Shown here: in pieces, positions 31,893 to 36,806 of the stretch
Layout of the letters: the number at the start of each line of letters is the position of its first letter
Numbering within the stretch: position 1 is the stretch's first letter
From: Nanobdellota archaeon
Lineage (GTDB): Archaea; Nanobdellota; Nanobdellia; Parvarchaeales; Parvarchaeaceae
Assembly: GCA_021800365.1 (NCBI GenBank)
Contig: JAJYZA010000008.1
Span: forward strand, 1 to 36,806
Direction of reading: 5' to 3'
Length of the DNA stretch: 36,806 nt
Made by a program: the position numbers and the translations under genes
Notes under the pieces: model-generated
Told to the model about the DNA's origin: nothing
The model's input: the letters and a program-made list of their open reading frames with translations, nothing else
Databases searched by the model: none

Positions 31893-33356
31893 TCAACGGT
31901 ATAACCCTTCTGGCGTCTTAACCGGTTTTTTATTAGTATATTCTTCAAGTGCCCGGACATATGTAGAAAATGGCGGCACTGAAGCCGTTTTTATACCGTG
32001 TTCTATTAAATATTTTACGTGTTCGGTCGTAGCTATAGTTGCTATGTTATCGATATCGCGGCCGGTCGATCCTTCATTCATCCTTTTTGCAAGATCTTCT
32101 ATGCATTGTAGCGTAAGACCTGGTGCGTGGATCTTCCATATCTCTATCCTATCCTCTAAAGAAGGGGGCGGAAATAAAATCTTGTCTTTAAACCGCTGAA
32201 ATATAGCGTCATCTAATTCGTCTGTGCGATTGGTGGCACCTATCAAAAGAAGATTATGATTTTTCTTGTCCGTTTTAAGTCCCTCAATTTTTGTCAGAAG
32301 TGTGAGTATGACCCGGTTATCCTCCTTGTCTGAACCGGTATCCTCCGTAGTTCTTTTTCCAAAATAATCCATCTCATCTATAAAAAGAATTGCTTTCTTT
32401 TCTTTGCTGTAATCTTCTATGTAGCTGAGCGCTTCTCCCAGTTTCCTCTGCGTTTCACTATACCATTTTGTAAATACTTTCTGCAAATTGATGTAAAAAA
32501 AAGTTATTCCCTGTTCTTTTGCTATCGCTTTCGCCATCAGGGTCTTACCCGTGCCTGGCGGACCATAAAACAATACGGCGTTCATTGAACTCTCATAGCC
32601 TTTTGTTCTGCTAAGTTTGATCACTTCGTCAAACAACTCCCTGTTTAAAAATGGATAGAATACGTCTCTCTTGATCTTCTCTTTTACATCCTTGTAACCG
32701 CCCACATTCTCAACGCCTATTTCGCTCGTATAGATTTCCAGGCCAAGGTCTCCCGTGGTATCCGTTATTTTTTCATTGGATAACAATGCCTCTAGTCTTA
32801 CTGAATCGGCCACCGTATATTTCCACAAGAATAAAAACGCGTCGACCGGCTTTCCTTTTGTAGCATAATCGCTCCCGAATCTGAAACTAAGTGTCCCGGT
32901 TTCCTGCCCAAATCTTTTTGTATAATCGAATCTAAATAGCTCTGAATCATCAAAAAATGATTTGCCTATGAATGACGAAACTGTCTGTTTTTCCTGTGCG
33001 TCTATCTGAACGTCGATATAATGTGTAAAAGAGTTCCCTGACAATAGCATTTCTTTCAAGCCGATCGTCAATATATAGTTGATAGCAACTGAAATGCGCT
33101 CATATTCGTTTTGAGTGGTATCGCATAATGTAGTAACGAGGAGCATGTCCTTGTCCTCTCCCCTCAGTTTATAGCACTGCGGCGTAATCAGCGCCTCTAG
33201 CTTAGATGCCCCATATTTGCTTTTAAGACCAGATAGATATGGGTTGGAATCTAATTCAAAGGCTATCCTCTTTTTAATCTCTTCTCTTGTCTTATCAAGA
33301 ACATCTACTTCAGTCGGAACAAGCGCAGTACTAGTATCCTCCTTATCTTTTTCCAT
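31893..33356 (-). CDS. AAA+ ATPase with unrecognised N-terminal domain and C-terminal LYR (copy B)
   Basis: Paralogue of the AAA+ gene at 12457. Residues 1-210 form an unrecognised domain (EIKKRIAFELDSNPYLSGL; VTTLCDTTQNEYERISVAIN; DAFLFLWKYTVADSVRLEAL). The AAA+ core begins at VENVGGYKDVKEKIKRD. Walker A is GPPGTGKT (265-272), pore loop FTKWYSETQRKL with Ser where copy A has Gly, Walker B ILFIDEMD (Asp327, Glu328), GATN sensor, GRDIDNIATIAT sensor 2. The last three residues are Leu485-Tyr486-Arg487, the hydrophobic-Tyr-X pattern by which PAN opens the 20S gate (PAN also ends in LYR). So a proteasome-linked unfoldase is a reasonable hypothesis; N-terminal coiled coils and OB fold of PAN are not evident. 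Confidence 0.85.
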   Translation of the reverse strand: MEKDKEDTSTALVPTEVDVLDKTREEIKKRIAFELDSNPYLSGLKSKYGASKLEALITPQCYKLRGEDKDMLLVTTLCDTTQNEYERISVAINYILTIGLKEMLLSGNSFTHYIDVQIDAQEKQTVSSFIGKSFFDDSELFRFDYTKRFGQETGTLSFRFGSDYATKGKPVDAFLFLWKYTVADSVRLEALLSNEKITDTTGDLGLEIYTSEIGVENVGGYKDVKEKIKRDVFYPFLNRELFDEVIKLSRTKGYESSMNAVLFYGPPGTGKTLMAKAIAKEQGITFFYINLQKVFTKWYSETQRKLGEALSYIEDYSKEKKAILFIDEMDYFGKRTTEDTGSDKEDNRVILTLLTKIEGLKTDKKNHNLLLIGATNRTDELDDAIFQRFKDKILFPPPSLEDRIEIWKIHAPGLTLQCIEDLAKRMNEGSTGRDIDNIATIATTEHVKYLIEHGIKTASVPPFSTYVRALEEYTNKKPVKTPEGLYR

Positions 33357-33413
33357 TTAACCCAGTTAATTTATAGATGCGATGCACTATTAATAGTTAC
33401 TAGCGCGGCGTTT

Positions 33414-33779
33414 TTACTCTTTCGAAGGTATTTTTCTTGGATCGCCGTACACCTTTTTCTTATCATATCTTTTATCCAGTTCTTTCATCTTCGATACAAA
33501 AGCTTCCTCTAAATCAAAACCTGCTTGATCAGCGATGGAAAGACAGGCAAGGAATACGTCGGCAGTCTCGTTCTTTATCTTTTTAAGGAAAACGGTATCT
33601 TCTTTATTTAATATTTTCTTGTCTAAAGCCCTTTCGTTTTGCCACAGGAAAAGTTCAAGAAGCTCATTCGCCTCGACTGATGCGTTCATGGCAAGTTCCT
33701 TTGTAGTCTGGAACCGGCGCCAGTCCCTTTCATCGATAAATCTTTTTACTAGTTTCTGTAATTTCCGTAAGTCGGTCAT
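33414..33779 (-). CDS. MazG-like nucleotide pyrophosphohydrolase
   Basis: Short all-alpha NTP pyrophosphatase of the MazG/RS21-C6 group (121 aa). The first metal-site helix is FQTTKELAMNASVEANELLE (E-x-x-E pattern) and the second is ETADVFLACLSIADQAGFD (E-x-x-D). KMKELDKRY followed by DPRKIP matches the C-terminal part of dCTP/dNTP pyrophosphatases. Probably cleans up non-canonical dNTPs. TTTTATC (about 33800-33806) is ~25 bp from the ATG, consistent with a leaderless start. Neighbours are the AAA+ copy B downstream and tRNA-Ser upstream. Confidence 0.88.
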   Translation of the reverse strand: MTDLRKLQKLVKRFIDERDWRRFQTTKELAMNASVEANELLELFLWQNERALDKKILNKEDTVFLKKIKNETADVFLACLSIADQAGFDLEEAFVSKMKELDKRYDKKKVYGDPRKIPSKE

Positions 33780-33828
33780 GCATCATCAAAGTATCTAGAA
33801 GATAAAAGGTTTCTTGTCAGTACACAAA

Positions 33829-33913
33829 CGCCGGGAGCAGGATTTGAACCTGCGAATCCTTGCGGAAATCGGTTCTCGAGACCGACGCGGTAACCAGGCT
33901 GCGCCACCCCGGC
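33829..33913 (-). tRNA. tRNA-Ser(CGA)
   Basis: Minus strand. Acceptor GCCGGGG/TCCCGGC with discriminator G. Anticodon stem TCGGT/ACCGA around the loop CTCGAGA, anticodon CGA. A long variable arm (class II) and the T arm GCAGG-TTCAAAT-CCTGC are present. No intron. Confidence 0.95.
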
Positions 33914-34023
33914 ATCTACAAGCTAGTAGGATCTATGTAAATAAAGCTATATCTATTAAAATAATAAAAATAAATCCCCTATATGTCCAGTCAAAGGCGC
34001 TTCTTAAGTAGTTGAATTAAAAA

Positions 34024-34094
34024 TGCGGCCACCGGGATTCGGACCCGGGCTATCGGCTTGGAAGGCCAATGTTCTACCACTAGACTATAGCCGC
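34024..34094 (-). tRNA. tRNA-Gly(TCC)
   Basis: Minus strand. Acceptor GCGGCTA/TGGCCGC with discriminator A. Anticodon stem TTGGC/GCCGA around the loop CTTCCAA, anticodon TCC. T arm CCGGG-TCCGAAT-CCCGG. No intron, unlike the Gly(CCC) gene at 27408-27492. Confidence 0.95.
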
Positions 34095-34195
34095 AATAAT
34101 AATACTATTTTTATCTTGCTTATTAAATGTATTATATACGCTTACGCGGTGTTTTGATTACTTTTATGACTATCCTAAAAATAAGATTAGGCCGC

Positions 34196-35434
34196 TTAAC
34201 CGCTTATGCCTGTGATTGTTTTATTTATTTTTAACATGCCCGTATAACCTGGTGAATAGGTGTAATTATACCAGATATTTACATTTGCGGTATATCTTGA
34301 GTTCGGGGTGCAAATCCCGCCGAAACCCAATGTAATAGACTTTCCAGCGGTGAGTACCGCCCCAGAAGCGTTGCCTTTGCCTGCGCCAGTAATGCCAGTA
34401 GATTTGATTATAGTCTCATTTATAAAAGTTACATTGGCCGTAGACAGCGTATTAGTCGGACCGCTGAAAATGACGCTGTTGTCATAACTGTCAGTTAGAT
34501 TGAGCTGGAGTCCCTGCGGAGGACTACATGACTGTCCGACCAGTGTAAATTCACCAAACGGCTCCCGCAGCACGGTACTGCCAAAAACTCCTTGCGGAAG
34601 TGAGGTGATGCTCGCAGCCGTAGGTTCATTTCCTGGAAGAGATGTGAAAAGCGTGGCAATCTTTACGCCCGGTCCCAGGTAACTATCATTTACGAAGGAA
34701 CTATTTAAAAACACGGTTAGACCCGAACTATCTGACATGCAGAGGTATGCGACAATGGCACTGGAGTATGTTTCCTTAAACATTGTGCACTGCTGACCAT
34801 TAATAGTGGTCGTTCCTAGATTACTCATTCTCCAGCTGGAGTTTATGCCATTTAGATCTCCTTCAGTCGCCAAACTTAGTATCGACGTACTTCCGTTAAC
34901 AGTCAAGACCGAGTGGCTAAGCGGCGCGGAGGGAACATAAGTACAGTTAACCGCTTCTTTATTCGCCACGCTCTGATTGAACTTCAAACTACTTAATACC
35001 CAGGAATTTGAGCACGTTATGTTAGCAGTGCCATTTTGAAGCGCTATAAATCTTATAGTAAACTGCTTATAGGCGGGGGGAAGACTAGTACTGAGACCAA
35101 GAGCCAAAAACAGCGGTGATGCTTGAAGAACTCCCTTAAACATACCACCATACAGCGAAAAGGAAACGTTATCGAGTGAAATTGATTCTACCGGATTTGA
35201 GCCATTTTTCAGCAGAATAGAAAAATAGCTGCTGGTGTTTAACGTGTTGACCCTTGATAAGAGCGCATTCGCGGTTGCGTAAACCTGGGTTATGTTAGTT
35301 TCACCGGAATACGCATTGCTTTGGCCCGACTGAGAAATGTTTGGGAAGGGGACATTAAAGACTTCGATGGCGACCACTACTATGATGGCGACGGCGATAA
35401 CCGCGCCAATGACTGCCACTACAGTTTTATCCAT
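34196..35434 (-). CDS. Secreted/membrane-anchored protein rich in N-glycosylation sites
   Basis: Not recognised. One N-terminal helix (VVAVIGAVIAVAIIVVVAIEVF) right after MDKT, as in pilin-like or anchored surface proteins, then ~385 extracytoplasmic residues with many N-x-S/T sequons (NIT, NTSS, NGS, NLT, NYT) and about six Cys (CSNSW, NCTYV, QQCTMF, YLCM, QSCSPP, GICTPN). No transmembrane segment at the C-terminus. A TATA box (TTTTTATATC, 35454-35463) sits 25 bp from the ATG, so it is leaderless. Likely a surface protein of unknown role. Confidence 0.75.
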   Translation of the reverse strand: MDKTVVAVIGAVIAVAIIVVVAIEVFNVPFPNISQSGQSNAYSGETNITQVYATANALLSRVNTLNTSSYFSILLKNGSNPVESISLDNVSFSLYGGMFKGVLQASPLFLALGLSTSLPPAYKQFTIRFIALQNGTANITCSNSWVLSSLKFNQSVANKEAVNCTYVPSAPLSHSVLTVNGSTSILSLATEGDLNGINSSWRMSNLGTTTINGQQCTMFKETYSSAIVAYLCMSDSSGLTVFLNSSFVNDSYLGPGVKIATLFTSLPGNEPTAASITSLPQGVFGSTVLREPFGEFTLVGQSCSPPQGLQLNLTDSYDNSVIFSGPTNTLSTANVTFINETIIKSTGITGAGKGNASGAVLTAGKSITLGFGGICTPNSRYTANVNIWYNYTYSPGYTGMLKINKTITGISG

Positions 35435-35649
35435 ATATTACTCTCGCCGGAAGGATATAAAAAGGTATGTCTATGCCAGTTTAAGATTACGCTTAATCCG
35501 GAATTTGCGGCGTGGCCTACGGCATTTGTGTGTTTACGTAAAGTCGGGCAGAAAGTCCGTGATTTTGGTCTCGGGAGATGTCGGGTTTGATTCGCCCGCC
35601 TTAAATTGTCGTTAAAAAGTTTATATACCGAAACTACGCAATTAATTGC

Positions 35650-35877
35650 ATGGTCAATGCACTTGTACTTGTTAACATAGAACCGCAGAGCACGGAAACG
35701 GTGTTCAGGGAAATAAAGAAGATGCCGGGTGTAACGCAGGCAATGATGGTATATGGCGAGTATGACGCCGTGTTCCTTGTAACGGAGGAGCATACTACAG
35801 GGATACAGGATTTTGTAAAGGCCGTTAGAAAATTCCATGGCATAACAAGAACGGTCACGCTTTTAGAACTAGTATGA
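35650..35877 (+). CDS. Stand-alone Lrp/AsnC-type RAM domain
   Basis: 75-aa ligand-binding/dimerisation domain of Lrp/AsnC regulators without the DNA-binding HTH: ALVLVNIEPQSTETVFREIK, MPGVTQAMMVYGEYDAVFLV, GITRTVTLLELV. Such single-domain proteins can bind amino acids or pair with a full-length Lrp (family knowledge). TTATATA at 35621-35627 is 26 bp from the ATG (leaderless). Its stop overlaps the rpoN start as ATGA, so the two are translationally coupled. Confidence 0.9.
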   Translation: MVNALVLVNIEPQSTETVFREIKKMPGVTQAMMVYGEYDAVFLVTEEHTTGIQDFVKAVRKFHGITRTVTLLELV

Positions 35878-36065
35878 TACCTATACGCTGTTACAGTTGC
35901 GGAAAACCTATTGCGCACTTGTGGGAGAAATATAAAGAGATAACAAAGATAGAAAGTCCGAAAGACGCCCTCGATGAGCTTGGAGTAAAAAGATATTGTT
36001 GCCGTGCAATTTTCCTTGGAACTATAGACGAAGACAATATTATAAATTTCTCCAACCTTGACTAG
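35874..36065 (+). CDS. rpoN: DNA-directed RNA polymerase subunit N (Rpb10 homologue)
   Basis: Zinc-binding small subunit of archaeal RNA polymerase, 63 aa. The N-terminal MIPIRCYSCGKPIAHLWEKY supplies Cys6 and Cys9, and RYCCRAIFLG supplies Cys42 and Cys43; all four zinc ligands are present. The start overlaps the preceding RAM-domain gene by 4 bp (ATGA). Archaeal rpoN is often in a ribosomal protein operon; here it follows an Lrp-type domain instead and no ribosomal genes are near. Confidence 0.97.
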   Translation: MIPIRCYSCGKPIAHLWEKYKEITKIESPKDALDELGVKRYCCRAIFLGTIDEDNIINFSNLD

Positions 36066-36131
36066 ACAGTTTCCTAAGCCGAGGAGATAAGAAATAACTT
36101 AAAATAGACGCGTGTTTATTTATATTTTGCT

Positions 36132-36223
36132 GGGGTGGTGATCTAACTTGGTTATGATGCCAGACTTGGGTGCATCGTTGCCAAGATCTCTGGCTGTTCC
36201 GGGTTCAAATCCCGGCCGCCCCA
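36132..36223 (+). tRNA. tRNA-Pro(TGG) with a 17-nt intron
   Basis: Acceptor GGGGTGG/CCGCCCC, discriminator A; T arm CCGGG-TTCAAAT-CCCGG. Anticodon stem CCAGA (36160-36164)/TCTGG (36189-36193) encloses 24 nt. Removing 36171-36187 leaves the loop CTTGGGC, anticodon TGG. The bulge-helix-bulge is textbook: central helix CUUG/CAAG, bulges GG|U and AU|C, inner helix GCA-UCGU-UGC. A TATA-like TTTATATTTT lies just upstream (about 36119-36128). Confidence 0.95.
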
Positions 36224-36280
36224 TGTAGTTTATGGGCACTGTCTAATGTAGAAGAGGAGTATTTTGTTAAAATCTGCGAA

Positions 36281-36460
36281 GTGCTCAGAACAGATGCTAA
36301 CCTGTACAAGAAAATTAAAGACAAGCCTGATGAGATTATTGATTTGATTAAACAAATTAATAAAGGTTATAATCCTAAAAATTTATCGGAAATGATTGGC
36401 GATGATCATATACTTTATGCTAGATGTTGCATGAAAACAAAGAGTAAAGCGACGGTATAA
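36281..36460 (+). CDS. Small orphan ORF, possibly a gene remnant
   Basis: Not recognised. The open frame continues from inside tRNA-Pro to 36460, but has no ATG before the conserved-looking part; the first usable start is GTG at 36281, giving 59 aa (LRTDANLYKKIKDKPDEIID, NPKNLSEMIGDDHILYARCC). The reading seems coding-like already from VEEEYFVKICE upstream of this GTG, which suggests either a non-standard start or a truncated gene next to the tRNA. The region is visibly richer in A/T than the genes to the left. Low certainty that it is a functional gene. Confidence 0.35.
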   Translation: MLRTDANLYKKIKDKPDEIIDLIKQINKGYNPKNLSEMIGDDHILYARCCMKTKSKATV

Positions 36461-36516
36461 AGTATCTTATAAGCTATTTACAGGCTTAAATTCAATAAGT
36501 TTTCTCTAAACATAAT

Positions 36517-36806
36517 ATGATAATGCACTTAGTAACTATTAGAACAGAGGATAGATTAACTTTAGATGGGGCGATATACTTACCAAAGCAAAAAACTAAA
36601 AAAATCGTGATTAATATACACGGTGTAGCGCATAACTTTTATTCACCTAAGTTTATACAAGAGATATCAAAGAGTTATACTAACTCGGGGTGGGCATTCT
36701 TAACCATGAACAATAGGGGACATGATTACATAAATGAAACGAAGCTGAACATTTCAAAAGAAAAATACAAGATATTAGGTTCAGCTTATGAAAACTTTAA
36801 GGATTG
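36517..36806 (+). CDS. Alpha/beta-hydrolase-like protein, 5' part only (runs off window)
   Basis: Frame open from ATG 36517 (or ATG 36523) to the window end, ~96 residues. KIVINIHGVAHNFYSPKFIQ carries the beta-strand and HG oxyanion-hole motif, and WAFLTMNNRGHDYINETK the next strand and RGHD seen in alpha/beta hydrolases. The nucleophile elbow and His lie beyond the window. Codon choice (TTA, AAA, ATA) is more A/T-rich than in the rest of the window, as for the preceding orphan ORF, so both may belong to acquired DNA next to tRNA-Pro (inference). Confidence 0.7.
   Translation, partial: MIMHLVTIRTEDRLTLDGAIYLPKQKTKKIVINIHGVAHNFYSPKFIQEISKSYTNSGWAFLTMNNRGHDYINETKLNISKEKYKILGSAYENFKD

Noticed and set aside
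33814-34011. 65-aa ORF over tRNA-Ser
   Set aside because: It is mostly the reverse complement of the tRNA gene.
35419-35918. Minus-strand ORFs of 139 and 94 aa
   Set aside because: They overlap the RAM-domain gene, which has a clean promoter and family motif.
1-36806. CRISPR arrays, transposases, toxin-antitoxin or restriction systems
   Set aside because: I looked for regular spaced repeats, IS ends and typical proteins and found none.

Overview
This window is chromosomal DNA of an archaeon. It carries proteasome beta, the aCPSF1/FttA termination nuclease, EF-2 with the diphthamide loop, Dph6, RNA polymerase subunit N, XPD- and HerA-type helicases, archaeal TruD and an archaeal S-layer protein. 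Two of its five tRNA genes contain small introns at 37/38. Short intergenic gaps, many small hypothetical proteins and the S-layer type suggest a small-genome DPANN lineage, perhaps Micrarchaeota-like, but that placement is inference. I saw no transposase, CRISPR array or phage module.

Layout. 0-6.5 kb: membrane-anchored Lon-like protease, a small hypothetical, a ribbon-helix-helix/nucleotidyltransferase fusion, psmB, aCPSF1/FttA and a UPF0200-type kinase. 6.5-9 kb: Dph6, diverging from a PH-domain membrane protein through what looks like one shared TATA box, then a membrane protein and an orphan. 9.1-11.2 kb: heme-linked patch with a short glutamyl-tRNA reductase facing a chlorite-dismutase/HemQ-family protein and an ABM monooxygenase. 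11.4-16.9 kb: atypical kinase, tRNA-Leu, an AAA+ ATPase (copy A), EF-2 and a HIT protein. 16.9-26.9 kb: surface-building region with GNAT, DPM1/GtrA fusion, GT-C-like membrane protein, processive GT2, membrane thioredoxin, TruD, a Cys-rich anchored protein and the S-layer gene with a structured mRNA leader. 26.9-33.8 kb: hypotheticals, tRNA-Gly(CCC) with intron, tRNA-binding OB protein, XPD-like and HerA-like helicases, a second AAA+ ATPase (copy B) and a MazG-type pyrophosphatase. 33.8-36.8 kb: tRNA-Ser, tRNA-Gly(UCC), a secreted protein, a stand-alone RAM domain coupled to rpoN, tRNA-Pro with a textbook splicing motif, then AT-richer DNA with an orphan ORF and a truncated alpha/beta hydrolase.

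Expression logic. Most first genes have a TATA element about 24-28 bp upstream of the start codon, implying leaderless mRNAs; this was used to correct several starts. Some genes inside operons use Shine-Dalgarno signals or overlapping stop/start codons. The S-layer gene is the clear exception: it has a leader of about 70 nt with two hairpins, an 11-bp repeat and a strong GAGGTG.

The most interesting leads are the two related AAA+ ATPases with unrecognised N-terminal domains and a penultimate C-terminal Tyr (copy B ends Leu-Tyr-Arg, like the PAN HbYX motif) in a window that also encodes proteasome beta; the heme-linked patch; the RHH fusion to a nucleotidyltransferase with a broken signature loop; and the S-layer leader.
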